Shown here piece after piece: positions 1-12,149 of a stretch of 64,000 nt of DNA; the stretch's first letter is position 1, and every line of letters starts with the position of its first letter. Source of the stretch: Dryas octopetala (Eukaryota > Streptophyta > Magnoliopsida > Rosales > Rosaceae). The DNA is taken from NCBI GenBank assembly GCA_963921425.1, contig OY992840.1:10294501-10358500 (forward strand), in the 5' to 3' direction. The notes under the pieces were generated by a model. The model had not been told where the DNA came from, did no database searches, and worked only from the letters and a program-made list of their open reading frames with translations. The translations under genes were made by a program, and so were the position numbers.

Positions 1-3000
1 TAGGCTAAATTAATCTACTGCTTTTATAGAAACATGTTTGCATGCCAAGGAAAATTACGACCAATAAGGAAATAAGAAGCCTTTAACTATTTGTGTTTAA
101 ATATTTCGGTGATTGAATATGGGAAATGGTATAAACTACAAGTTTGTGCATGTATTGCACATGTTCTTCCTTTTTTCATAAAGCAAGAATATATTCCGCA
201 ATCAAGAATGATCCATAAGGTTGTCAAGCTTTGATTAAAAACAGTTGGTTTATGTTTGGTCCACAGATAAACATGAAACAATTGTTATTAATCAATTCAA
301 AGTACTAATTGACAAGATTTGCATCATGAGGGACTGTCAATTAAATTTTCTGCTCACAAGTGTGAATTTAATTGAAAATAACTCATGATGGAACAAGATG
401 GTATATTAATTGGTGTAAATATCTAGGTTTTTCAGTCCACAGATGAAAGGTCTAGATATCAGATCATTATACCAATTCATACTGCCAGACTTGTGAAAGA
501 AACGAAGGGCATGTTGATATTCTGTCCGTAGATGATTATCATTCATGCATAAAGATTATTGGGGTTAAAGATTGATCATGTTGCATATTTCGTTGAACCC
601 TGAAGGGTAAGAATTTTAAGAAGTGGAAAGCGAGATTTAAAGATTACTTTACGGTCTCTTAATTTGATCATATCTTAGCTGGTTGGGAACTCTCATAATT
701 TTCTATTTCAAATGATTTGATTTCATTTATTTTGAATCAATTGTATGAGTTTTCATTGAGCATATATATATATATATACATATAATCAGCAGGCTGATCA
801 CTTAATTTTATGATTAAACGATGTCTGGTTTTATGTTCTAAGGATGCGTATCTATATCAATCTATTTTACTCGCTTTTCCGCATGGCAATAGCATTTAAC
901 CCATGATTGTATCGGCATATGTATCCCTTGGGTTTGAATATATAGATTTGCATGGTTACCAATTAAACGTACTGCATGCATAACGAAATCAGACCATTGT
1001 ATGCACTCATGTCCTTTTCTTGTTGATAAATATATATAGAGCATATCTATTCCTTTGGTTGATCTTGCTGCCTCATATATATGTATTTATACTTAAAGTC
1101 ATGCATATGTGCTATTTATATATATATATTTAAAGATATAATGCAATTTTTGATGATTGAGGATTTGAATTTGATTTGATGCATTTATTTAGTTAGTGTA
1201 TATATTAAATTTGTACACTAGAACAGAAAATTAGAGCTTTGTAGGTTTTCTGTCGGCTATATAGAAGTGGCTATTTCATTAATTTACAGATTTTGGCTTT
1301 GATGAGTTGTAAAGCTTTTATTGATTGATTGGTGTTAATTACTTGACCGAATAAATTATAGTTTCAAGAAAGACGGTTTTTAATTTTCTTTGTATTCTGT
1401 CTACAGTTCCTAATTTCTTAACACTAATGAATGTATTTGGTTTACAACAGTTTAAACAAATATATAAATTTCTACAATTTTGTGTGAACAATTAAACTTC
1501 TCTACATTCGGGGGAAGATTTATACCACTAATGAATGTAGTAAATTTAATTGATAAGGAATAAAGAGCAAAGTTTTGTTTTATGCACCTACGGGGAGACT
1601 TGTGATCTTGTGATCTTTTCACATATACATGACTGATAGAAATTTAGGAATATCTTGAAAATCATTGTATTATTTAAGTTGAATCTTATTGTTTTATGTC
1701 TTTATAATAAAGATGTAAGGGCTTCATTTTGATGCATAAAGAAGGTTTTGGACAAAAATGTAGGAGTTCAGCTTTTTTAGAATATTTACATATATTGATG
1801 TTCTGTCATATATAAGGTGTTATCATGACTATTAAGTTGCTTATTTTGATTAAACCTAAAGGCTTCTTAAAGAAACATTAAAGGGGTTCATAAAAGAACC
1901 ATAAAGGTAGGGCCGATTTGTGGGAACTTGAGTTGATTTTCTCATAGTACTAAACATAAAATATCATGCGTTCCTGGTTTTTTAATGCACAAAGTTTTCT
2001 ATGATCGATTACATTATTTTGGTGTGCTTATATATTCAGTCATGAACTCTTCTACTATGAATTATGCTTCTTCCATTGAGCTAGGATTCTTATTTGTTTT
2101 GGTACTTTGTTTTTCTTGTACCTATCTATAAGGAATTCTTGGGATATAGTACCCATCGAATAAAGTTGTCCCTAGCTAATTCAGTTTTCCAGGAGCATGT
2201 CACCAACATGGGGTATTATCCAGTTTTAAAGATGCCCTAATTCAGTGGGAGCTATTTAGCTTTTAATTTTCTATTTTTGATTAAGTTATTTGTTGGTGAT
2301 TCATGGATACGCATTAAAGTTAAGGAGTGTTATATTTTCTTTCAAGCTTATTAATGGATTAAATTTCAAGTTTTTTAAAATTTTCAGTTTATCATGCAAC
2401 ATAATAAAGATGTCCTTGTCGACATAAGGGCTTTTCATTAAGCATTAAGGATAGATCACATTGTGATCATAAGGAGGACCATTTGTATGACAAGTGAAAT
2501 ACTTCACATTTTAGCTCACATGTCATGATTTTGTTCATGGCTTGTTGGTACTCTGTGTGGTTGTCATTACTTATGGTGGTTATAGGTGGATGATACCATG
2601 TTTTATTGGAAATCATGTCTGTAGCTCTATAAGTATGTGGTGATCAATGCTGAGTTTGAAATAGGTATTGTCTAAATTGTTTTCTTAATTGTGCACATAA
2701 GGAAATTGATTTTTGGTTGTGAAGAAGGGTTTGTTTAAATAGGTGTGGCACTCAAGTGGGAGAATGTAAGGACCTAATTGAGTTTGCATCCTATTTAAAC
2801 ACCTAATTAACTAAGAATACAAGATAGAAATCAATTTAGACAGCCGGATATGTTTTGGTGAAGTTGAAGTTTTATTCTATATGGAATACCTATACTATAA
2901 GGTCATGAAAATCAGGAGGTGATTAGGATAGCATCGAGAATTCCTTTATGGGCAAGGAATCTAGAGGTTTTCACCTATAAATATAAGGCTTAGGTCCCCT

Positions 3001-3194
3001 CTCTCATGTACCAATTAAGCACAATTATTCCTACCCCATATTAGGAGTGCATAGAGAGATACAGAGAGAGAGGAAGACTTGGGCTGATCAAGGTTTACCT
3101 ACAAACACTTTTGCTGCAGCTATTCTTTTGTCGTGTGTGTTGAGATGGCTTCACAAGGTCAGTCCCTTTTGTATGCATATCTGGAAAATCCAAC
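1..3194 (+). mobile_element. Decayed Copia-like LTR retrotransposon remnant
   Basis: A purine-rich tract ending in gtgggagaatg at about 2755-2765 matches the polypurine tract that precedes the 3' LTR of many plant Copia elements. The sequence after it (about 2766-3194) looks like an LTR, with a TATA-like site near 2970 in front of a transcript-leader-like stretch. Upstream there are only scattered hints of gag-like and RNase-H-like coding sequence. The internal part is much shorter than a full element and carries many breaks, so this is an old fossil. No left LTR or primer-binding site is visible; the left end may lie outside the window. The right boundary is approximate. Confidence 0.45.
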
Positions 3195-4722
3195 ATGATA
3201 TGTGTGTTCAAAAATGAAAAATCTATTTGTATGCTTTAGACTCAAATCTTGTTCTCAACCCGACTAATTTCAAATCCAAACTGGAGTCTGAATTGTAAAA
3301 TACGGGTTAAGGGTTAGGGTTGGTTTGCATTTCAACCTGTCAAACCCGCCCCTAGTTGCACCCATAATTTCGAATGCTGCTATATGCACACCCCACTTCG
3401 TTTCATTACACACCCATTTTATTTATATTTATTTATTTAATTTCTCCACACACACCCCCAAATTTCTGAACAATACCCTCATTAATTAAACACAAAAAAA
3501 AAAAACCAAAACCCAGCCCCAACCCTCCCCGCCCACCCCTTGCCACCACTGTTGCCGGCAGTCCAACTCGCTGCCCTCTCTCTCCTCTTTCTCTTTCTCT
3601 TTCTCTTTCTCCTCTTCTCTATCCCTCTCGCTCTGACATGTTGCAAAGGCCGACAACCTTGCCGGCCTCCAAATCAATGGACAACGACCATCGCCAGATC
3701 GAGTGCACCCAACGACCACCTCTTTCCTTTTCTCTCTTTCTTCTTCTTTATCTTTCTCCTTTCTCCACACCCACCACCGAGAACAATTGCAGTGAATGGC
3801 ATCGAGCTCTCGAAGGAAGCGGCACAATCTTGTAGAGGTAGAGATCGACGAGAGCCGTGGACAGAGGCGTCGACGTGTTGGCACTGATAGAGGTGCCAGA
3901 GATGGTTTGCAACTTCTGATCTAGAGGCCGGCGAAGGTGCAACGTGAGAGAACAAGAGAAAAAAAAGAGAAGGAGGAAGAATGAGGGAAAGAGTGTGAGA
4001 GAGAGAGAGAGAGAGTAGAACCATTGCCAAGGACGAGAACCACGTCAGAGTGGCATGAGGTTGAGGTTGAGGCTGAGATGGAAGTGGGTTGCTAGTAATT
4101 TTTATTTTTTATTGTGTCCTTTATTGTCTTTTTGTATTAGGTTATAATTGTCATTTCACAAATTAAAAGTGAGGGTGTGTAAAGTGAAGAAAAAATGTGT
4201 GGATATAGCCAAGGGTTTAAATTTCGAAGTTTTCGGCGAAATTTCGCCGAAAATTTCGTTTTTTAGGGGTTCCGAAATTTTAACACGGATTCGACTAAAT
4301 TTCGAAAAATTTCGGCGAAATATTCGAAATTTCGCCGAAATTTCGCTCGAAATTTTCGAATGCCCCAACAGCAATTTTTTTGAATTTGAGCGAAATTTCG
4401 CTAAATTTCGACGAAATTTCGCTCAAATTCCCAGCCTAACACTGTAACAGACAGACAAGACATGAAGACAGTAACCCGAGCTCAAAATCTCAAATACCCA
4501 GTCTAACCCTCGCTCAAATACCCAGCCTAACCCTAAGTCCCTCACTGCCTCACATTCTCACAAATCAGTGAAATCACAAATTCACAATCTCACATTCTCA
4601 CCTGCACAGTGTCGGCGCACACCTTCGATCTCAAACCAGATCTGCTGCATCCTCCGTCTTCTCGGCTCTCTCTCTCGCCTCTCTCTCTTCTCTCTCTCTC
4701 GCCTCTCTCCTCCGTCGTCTCG

Positions 4723-4830
4723 GGTTGCAGCGGCGTCGTCTCGGGCTCTCTGGTTGCAGCGGCGTCGTCTCGGGCTCTCGGGTTGCAGCGGCGTCGTCTC
4801 GGGCTCTCGGCTTGCAGCGCCGTTCTCGAC
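4723..4830. repeat. 29-bp GC-rich tandem repeat in the hAT leader
   Basis: Three near-identical 29-bp units start at 4723, 4752 and 4781, each opening ggttgcagcggcgtcgtctc, followed by a diverged partial unit. The tract lies in the 5' leader region of the hAT element, about 0.9 kb before the transposase start. The GC-rich units stand out from the AT-rich surroundings. Confidence 0.85.
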
Positions 4831-5690
4831 TTATCCGGCCCCCTCGAAGCCTCCGGCCACCTCGAAGCCCCGGCGTTTCTCGAAGCTTAGCCCCCCTGAA
4901 ATTTCTGAAATCAGTTTGTGGGCTTGTGTGAAGTCTCTGTCTTTGATAGCTTTGTGTGAAGTTGTGAATTGCAAGTGTTGAAGTGTGTGAGTATTTCAGT
5001 ATTTGTCTATTTGAGTAATAGACAATTAGACATTACTACATTAAATTGAATAATTGATCTATATGATTTATGATTATATGATTTATATAATTATATCTGA
5101 GAGTATATATGATGTATATCTAAATTGATCTGATATATGATGTATATCTAAATTGATCTGAGTATATCTAAGTATATCATTTACTGATTTACCCACTTTT
5201 AAATATTATCTAACATCAATTGATCAATATCATGTTTTGGGTTTATATGTAAATTATATTGATCTTGGATTGATTTATATAAGATAAATTATATTGATCT
5301 TGGGTTGATTTATATAGATTTGGAATTAATTGTATAATTTTGGGTTGATTTTGATTTGTATAATTATATGATTTTGGGTTAATTTTGAATCTTTAATCGT
5401 ATAATTTTGAAATTGATTGTATAATTTTAGGTTGATTTTGATTTGTATGATTTGTGTAATTTGTATGATATATAAATATTGATATGAAATTACAAATTAG
5501 TAATATGGAAATATGGAATTGCCAATTGGTAATATGAATATGATATGAAATTACTAATTAGTAATAAGTTAATAACTGATATGATATTAATTTCTTGGTG
5601 ATATACTGATATGATATTAACATGGAATTTAATTGTTATTGTTATTGTGTTACTGTGTATGTCTCTTTGTTATTAGGAATTTAGGATTCA

Positions 5691-8600
5691 ATGGCCAGTG
5701 GAGGGAGATCACGTGATCCAGCTTGGGATCATGCCGATCCATTACCAGGTAGCAGACAAGGTTCAGTATGCAAATATTGTGGCCTTGTAATGAAGGGTGC
5801 TGGAGTGACACGATTAAAATACCACCTTAGTGGTTTGGATCCTGGACACAATGTGCAACGATGCAATAGTGTCCCACCAGAAGTGAGACAATTCATCATT
5901 GCAGGGATGCAACCCAAACAACACCAAAAAAGCAAAAAAATACAAAGGATGGAAGAGCTCAGAGAAGAGCTTCGAGGACAAAGTCAGATTGAGCTGAGTG
6001 ATGATGAAGATGATGATGATGAAGATCATAATGATGATATGGGGCCTCAAGAGCGAAGAGAATTTCGATCTGCACTACGAGCCTCTAGAGCAGCAGAATG
6101 AGAGAGAGAACACTTACATAAAGTCCCAAATAGGGGACAAGGTTCTGGGTCTAGTAGTGGTGCACAGATGCAAAGAGCATCAAGCATGAGGGAATCACGA
6201 GATTCACGACCAACACCTCCAGTGGCACCAAGCTTGTACAAGGCAGCTCAAGCACGCCAAAAGAGTGTTAAAAATCTCTTTTCCGGAGGGTCAATCAAAG
6301 ATGGGATGCAACGCTTGATCAGCAAGTTCTTCATATATGAAAATGTTCCTCCTTCAAAAGCAGCATCTCATCATTTCAAAAATTTGGTGATAGGATGTCA
6401 ACAGGCAGGAGTAGGAGTGGAACCTCCAACACCCTATCAGATACGCACCGAATTTTTGGACCAGGAGTTTCAAGAAATGCAAGAGCATGTTAACAAATTG
6501 AAGACTGATTGGGCAACTTATGGTTGCACAATCATGTGCGATGGTTGGACAGGTCCAACCAAACTGTCTATCATTAACTTCATGGCCTACTCAAGAGGGA
6601 AGTCGGTATTCCTTAAGTCCGTTGATTCTTCAGATTGCATAAAGGATCATAAATATATTTATGGGCTACTGAAGGATGTAATCACGGAGGTTGGAGAGGA
6701 GAATGTTGTTCAAGTTGTGACCGACAATGGTTCCGCATTTGTCAAAGCAGGTAAGAAGTTAATGAACAAATACAATGTGTATTGGACGTCGTGTGCAGCA
6801 CATTGCATTGATCTAATGTTTGAAGAGATGGGGAAGAAAGAGCAGGTTGCTAATGTGATTAAAAAAGCCAGAATGATCACGAATTATATTTACAACCATA
6901 ACTGGTTGTTGGCAAAGATGCGAGAGATCACGAAGGGAGATATTGTTCGTCCTGGTGCCACCCGATTTGCTACAAACTATATTGCATTGGATAGTTTGTA
7001 TGGTAAGATGATGGGGCTGAAGCAATTGTTCACCAGTGATGATTGGGGTCGTAGCAATTTCCGGCGTTCAGATGCAGGCATCACCGTTGAAAATATAGTT
7101 CTTGATCACTCTTTTTGGCAACAGGTGCATAAGGTGTGCGGTCTGTTTGAACCTCTCTACGTAGTTTTACGTATTGTGGACACAGAAGTGTATCCTACAA
7201 TGGGATCCATTTATGAGTTAATGCGTGTCGTGAAGGAAGAACTAGAAAAAAAACAGGGTGCACGGTGGGTAATAAAAATCATCAATGATCGATGGTTTAA
7301 AACGTTACAACACGATTTGCACGCAGCAGGTAACCCAATAATTTATTTGTTATTTTGGTTCCGCATTTTTTTTAATTGATTTAGCTAGCTTTCAATTAAT
7401 GAACTAAATTACTAATTATATATTTCTATATTTACTTGATGCATGATTGCAGCCTATTATTTGAATCCTCGCTATCAATATAGACCTGGCGTTGGAGATG
7501 ATGGTGAACTTATTCGGGCTGTGCACAACGTATTCTCCAAATTGGATCCCGATTCACCACAAGTTGGCCAATTTGGAAATGAGGTAAAAATAATTTGCCA
7601 TAAGGCCCATAAGAATCCTTACGAAAAATATTAATACTTTATAGAATTTGATTGTCTTAAATTATATATTTGATTGATATTGTATAATTTGTATTGTATT
7701 TGTATCTAGTTAACTTATTTTAAAGATGCCCGAAAAATGTTCGGAGAGCGAGCTGCAAAGGCCGCTAGATCACGAATGTCTCCTAGTGAGTATACATCTT
7801 ACTTGTATTAGTTAGATTAACTTAATTATTTATTTTTATAATTACACTTACACAAACAAATTTTTCATTTCAGGTGAATGGTGGATCATGTATGGGAGTG
7901 ATGCGCCTACTGTGAGGAAGTTAGCCATCAAAGTTTTATCACAAACGGCGTCATCATCAGCTTGCGAAAGAAACTGGAGCACTTTCGCACTCATACACAC
8001 CAAACAACGAAACAGGCTCTCATATAGTAGGTTAGAAAAAATGGTATATTGCTACTATAATATGAGGCTTGCACTTCGAGATAAGAAAGCAGAGGAGGAT
8101 CGCGTTGATGAATATGATCCGCTGGATATATATGATGCTGCTATAGGGGATGATGATGTGGAGGAAAACCAGCTTTATCAGTGGATTAGGCCCCTCCATT
8201 TAGATGATGATGCAGGCAATCCAGACCCTGATATTGCAGCTCAAGCACGTCAGGAAGGTATCAATGTGGACAGAGTTCTAAATGAGGAGGTGAGCCCTAC
8301 TACAAGTTTGAATGACCTTATGCAACCAAGGTCAACACATCGTACTGAGCCAGTTCCCACTAATCCTTCTCGATCAGGCAACTCTAGCACAAGATCGGGC
8401 ACTCCTACCAACAGTGGAGGTAGAGGTAGTGGTGGTGGTAGAGGTAGTGGTGGTGGTGGTGGTGGAAATGAAGATGTCACTGGACATTCTCAAGAGTATA
8501 TGAGCCCATTTTCTGTCGAAGCACACTATACACATGCAACACAAGATGAGGATCATGGGAGTAGGCGTGCCGGACCAGGAATTGGTGCCATAGGAAAAGA

Positions 8601-8994
8601 CTATAGTCGCAGACAAAGAGGTCATGAGAGTTTGGCACAAGAAGAAGAGGATTCATTATCCACCACTTTTGGCTCTATGGGGGTAGGAAGTGACAATTAC
8701 AATTATGGACAAAACCCTCCAATATTCTACCCACCACATCTGCCTTACTTGGTTGAGTCTGATAGTAACTCATTGGCACAACAAGAGACAACCTCTTCAA
8801 ATGAGTATGCTTATGGGCAAATTCAACCACAACAGGTTCCTGATCCATATGGTTGGCATGTTGGCAATTACATGCAAAATTATGCTGGAGAAGTATCTTG
8901 GGATGATTATTCTTCACAGTACACCTACTCTGGACATGATGATACTGAAGACAGCGGAAATTTTGAACCTCCTAGAAACTCTATGTGGTATTGA
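5691..8994 (+). CDS. hAT transposase (BED zinc finger, hAT dimerisation domain), one nonsense codon
   Basis: This is the transposase of the hAT element. Four exons join in frame at 5691-7329, 7453-7583, 7710-7785 and 7874-8994, giving 989 codons with the final stop. The N-terminus carries a BED-type zinc finger (CKYCG at about residues 29-33, then RLKYHLSG with a downstream Cys), followed by an acidic stretch. The core has CDGWTGPTKLS and VVTDNGSAF, matching the conserved acidic motifs of the hAT catalytic domain, and the C-terminus has the dimerisation motif SSSACERNWSTF. A Gly-rich and acidic tail follows. A single in-frame TGA at 6099-6101 interrupts an otherwise open frame, where the reading before and after it continues in phase. 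This copy would therefore probably not make full-length protein without read-through, though it has decayed little. The start is the first ATG before the BED finger. Confidence 0.88.
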
Positions 8995-9474
8995 TTACTT
9001 TTGTAATTCATGTGGCAATATTATAGTAAAAATAAAATTGAGGTGTTATTGAAGTAATTATTAATTAGTGAAGCATTTTTTTAACAGTATTTGCCTCCAG
9101 CGCGCATTATATTCATCACATATCACATGGAACCTACCATATAATTTGGTTTTTTTCAATGTTTTTTATCAATGTAGTAGATAATATGTTAAATAAACAT
9201 ATTGTGAAGTTTCATTCAAAATTTCCGTATTTTGATAATAATTTCCATCGTTTCCGTCGAATTTTTGTCGAAATTTAAAAATCTTCGAAATTTCCGTCGA
9301 AATTTCCATCGAAATTTCCATCGAAATTTCCTCGAAGCTCGAAATTTTATTCCTTGGATATAGCAGTCCTCATAATTTCATAGAATTTGGGTTTAGAAAA
9401 CGACATGGCGTTTAGGATTGCGGCAATAAAGAAAAGAATACTGCACGTGTGCAGAGAGCTCGCGGCTGTGGAAG

Positions 9475-10487
9475 ATGACGCGCCTTCTTCAAGCTTCCAT
9501 GCCTCTGTGTCTGACCAGTGACCAAACTTTCCAAAAGACTCCGCCTTTCTTCTACTCCCACTCCCACTCACCTACAAATTCAATCCCTCTGCTGCAAAAT
9601 GTCGTCTGACTCGCCACCCTTAACTCACTCCATTACTTTCCCGAGTCAACTCGCCGAACTCGTCCAGATTGTCGCTGCCCCCAACATCTCCTACTCCGAG
9701 TTCAGGCGAGCCACGCTTTCCTTTTGATTTATTTTTAATAAAAATAATTTGGTTTATAATCAAAACCCAATTACAATGCTAACTATGAAGTAATAGAAAT
9801 GTTAAATCAAATGCTGTATAGTCTATGCCATGTTGTTGCAGACTTGCAGGAGTGCTATCGATTCGTATTTGCTTAAGCAGTGACTGAAGAACATGGAAAG
9901 TGAAACTGGGATTTTACACGAAGGTGCCATGTCTCTTAGACGAATTCTAATTCAGGGCAAAAGGTATGTGAATGATGTGCTGATATGCCCATGTGCTTCT
10001 CTTTGTTTGTGCTTCATTGGTTCCCATAATTCTTGATTTCTTTTTCTTACTTCCTTATCAACAATAGCATACTTGGGTTCCAGGTATTGTGTTTGAAAGA
10101 GGACCAGCTGTAGCTGTGCTTATCCTTTTGGACTCAGAGGTCAAAACTTATGTTGTTCTTACTGAATAAGTTGGTCTTTATTTATTGGTGTTTACAATAT
10201 CTGTTATGATGTTTTATTTAATCTGAAAATCCATTCATCTTATATGTTTCCCAAATGAAGTATTACATAATGAAAATGCCAGCATTGTTGTACTTCCCAT
10301 GCCCTCAAACCCCGTAAAATATTTGTGCATGTCAAAGGTTAGAATCCATGCCAGAAGGATCATATTTGCGGGTCGGAATGTTGGATGATGGAAAGGGGAT
10401 TTTCTTGGCACTGCAATTCTTGAGGTCTGTCTCTTTGCTTGAATATAGTATGATGTACATGTATATCTATCTGATTCATTTTTCTTT
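9475..10487 (+). pseudogene. Truncated duplicate of the NUDT14-like Nudix gene
   Basis: Closely similar to the intact gene at 14293-16560, including about 100 bp upstream of the start and the introns. Counterparts of exons 1, 2, 4 and 5 are present. Exon 1 has a 7-bp net insertion that shifts the frame, exon 2 has Trp changed to a stop (cagtgactg), and exon 4 has a stop in ctgaataag. Most of intron 2 and exon 3 is missing, with the junction at a shared cagg, which looks like a microhomology deletion. Similarity ends at about 10487, inside the intron after exon 5, so the last two exons are absent. The 3' end of the P450 pseudogene lies about 80 bp further on, on the opposite strand. Clearly dead. 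Confidence 0.9.
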
Positions 10488-10568
10488 GGCCGTTTATCTA
10501 ATTCTTTTTTATCCTGCCAAAAACATTCCCACTTGTGCAAAAAAAATACTTACGCAAATCATAAGCAT

Positions 10569-12148
10569 TTAAACAGGGGTAGGGATAGCTCGCAAGGGAT
10601 GAGCCATGTCTAAGGTGATGCCAAACTTGTCATCCATGTCCATATTCTCTGGTGTAACCCCATCTTCAAGCTTCCATTCAAAGGAATGGATAAGGGAACC
10701 CAACATTAAGTGCAACATTCTTATTGCCAATGGCAATCCGGGACATATTCTCCGTCCGGCACCAAATGGTATAAGCTCAAAATTCCGGCCTCTAACATCA
10801 ATTTCTGACCCCAAGAACCTCTCTGGCTTAAATGAATTTGGGTCATCCCACAGGTTGGGGTCCCTGCCAATAGCCCATGTGTTAACAAGCACTTGTGCAC
10901 CCTTTGGAACTGTGAAGCCTTCAATTTCCACATCTGCCTTGGCTTTCCGGGGAAGTAACAATTGGAACTGCAGGGTGCAACCGAAAGGTTTCTTTGACTA
11001 TGGATTACAAGTAAGGTAGTCTAGCAATGTCTGATTCCTCAACTGGATTGCCTTTGCCTATTACTTCGTCTAGCTCTAATTGGGCTTTTGACAGAACCTC
11101 AGGGTTGCACAATATCTCTGCCATTGCCCATTGGAAGTGGATGAAGTTGTGTCTGACCCAGCAATAAATAGAACCTATCACCAAACACAACCATTTAAAA
11201 CTCAAACCAATTAAAAAATGGCAAAGAATTTCAACAAGATCGTAGAATTTACCAGTAACAGATGATAGATTTGATTTTTGTTGATCGCCTCGCTGTTTTC
11301 CTCAGTGATGCTGAGAAAGGTATCTAACAGATCTATTTTTGTTGCAGCACCAGGCAATTTTCTTAGCAGCAACCTTTGGTTAACTATGTTGTCAAGCAGA
11401 TCCAATATCTTACTGCAGTACTTCGTCATTTGCCGCCTTCTGCCTTGGAGATCAATCTTCCTGAGCACAGGAAAATAGTCCCCCAAATTTGGTTTCCCAG
11501 CCTCCAACGTAATATTACACACTATCTCCTTGAACTCCTTAGCCATTTCAGAACTTGGGTTGGCCAAGTCCATAGAAAAAATTGTGTTAGACAACAAATT
11601 GAGTGTTGCTGTAAAAGCTGCCGTCCCAATGTCCACTGATTCGCCAGTCGGGCTGCTTTCATGGACTTCTTCGAAGAGTTCTTCCACTTTCTTGCGCCTG
11701 AGATCTTGGTTGGCATCAAGCATCTGATTGGCGAATAGTTGAGTGCTGCATATTTTCCTAAGGTTTCTCCACAATGTTGAAATTGGGATCCATGGTAATC
11801 CCACAGTGTGGTGATCATGGGCTCGAATTGCATCCGGGATGGTTTGATTAGACAAAGATTGATCATGGGTTTGGAGGACTTTTTTTTTGCCATGGTTGCT
11901 GAAGAAACAACTATGGAGTTTACTTGTCCTAGTTTTAAGCTCATTAAAGGGCCATGTGTTTGGGCAAGCTTGGCAAGGGATTTGTGGGGTTTGTCACCAA
12001 GTTGGAGCAGGTTCCCAATGACTGGTAATGGTTTTGGTCCTGGTGGAAGCTTTCTGGAGCTCTTTCTGCCTCCTGTAATTGAATAGATGAGGGCTTGGAT
12101 CAATATGCAGGTGAGGATAAGGTAAAGGAAACTGCTTAAGATGTCCAT
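10569..12148 (-). pseudogene. Cytochrome P450 pseudogene, CYP76-like (geraniol 8-hydroxylase family)
   Basis: A full-length microsomal P450 on the minus strand: ATG at 12148, hydrophobic N-terminal anchor, Pro-rich hinge [15 protein letters not shown], oxygen-binding helix motif AGSDTTSST just after the intron, ExxR in KETFRLHP, and haem loop [11 protein letters not shown]. The single 78-bp intron (11175-11252) sits just before the AGSDTT helix, the usual place in CYP76/71-clan genes. It is dead: a frameshift in an A-run at about 11880, a one-base loss at about 11140, a stop at 11005-11007 where LPYLQ is expected, and another frameshift at about 10962. The family oxidises monoterpenols and related compounds at the ER; this copy should make no active enzyme. 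A TATA-like tatataagg on the minus strand lies near 12305. The few breaks suggest fairly recent loss. It lies between the two NUDT14 copies. Confidence 0.9.
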
Positions 12149-12149
12149 C

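Larger units (their letters stand above)
4210..9356 (+). mobile_element. hAT-superfamily DNA transposon, nearly whole
   Basis: An exact 8-bp target duplication, gatatagc, flanks the element at 4202-4209 and 9357-9364. The terminal inverted repeats start caagggtttaaatttcga on the left and, read from the right end, caaggaataaaatttcga. Both subterminal regions (4215-4430 and 9230-9350) are packed with variants of gaaatttcg in both orientations, as expected of transposase-binding arrays. The element is 5,147 bp and encodes one transposase on the plus strand. Its 5' region includes a CT-rich leader and a 29-bp tandem repeat. The exact target duplication suggests a fairly recent insertion. A second family member lies at 56198-59988. 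Confidence 0.93.
3372..9370. mobile_element. Non-autonomous Mutator-like element, split by a nested hAT
   Basis: The flanks carry an exact 9-bp direct repeat, cataatttc, at 3363-3371 and 9371-9379, the target-duplication length of Mutator elements. The ends form imperfect terminal inverted repeats of about 40 bp: ctgctatat with cacac and tacacaccc on the left, and the complement at 4168-4209 continued at 9365-9370 on the right. Taking out the hAT at 4210-9356 and one copy of its 8-bp duplication leaves an element of about 840 bp. Its interior (3480-4030) is pyrimidine-rich low-complexity DNA with no recognisable gene; open frames there are by-products of composition. It inserted upstream of the dead NUDT14 copy. 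Confidence 0.8.

Noticed and set aside
1-2765. Short open frames in the leftmost region as host genes
   Set aside because: They have no family similarity; the region is better explained by a decayed Copia-like element.
3486-4030. Overlapping open frames on both strands in the Mutator-like element, including a Leu/Ser-rich one
   Set aside because: The region is a pyrimidine-rich, low-complexity tract; frames on both strands stay open through composition and show no domain.
4148-4447. Open frames at the left end of the hAT rich in Phe, Glu and Ile
   Set aside because: They are translations of the subterminal gaaatttcg repeats, not coding.
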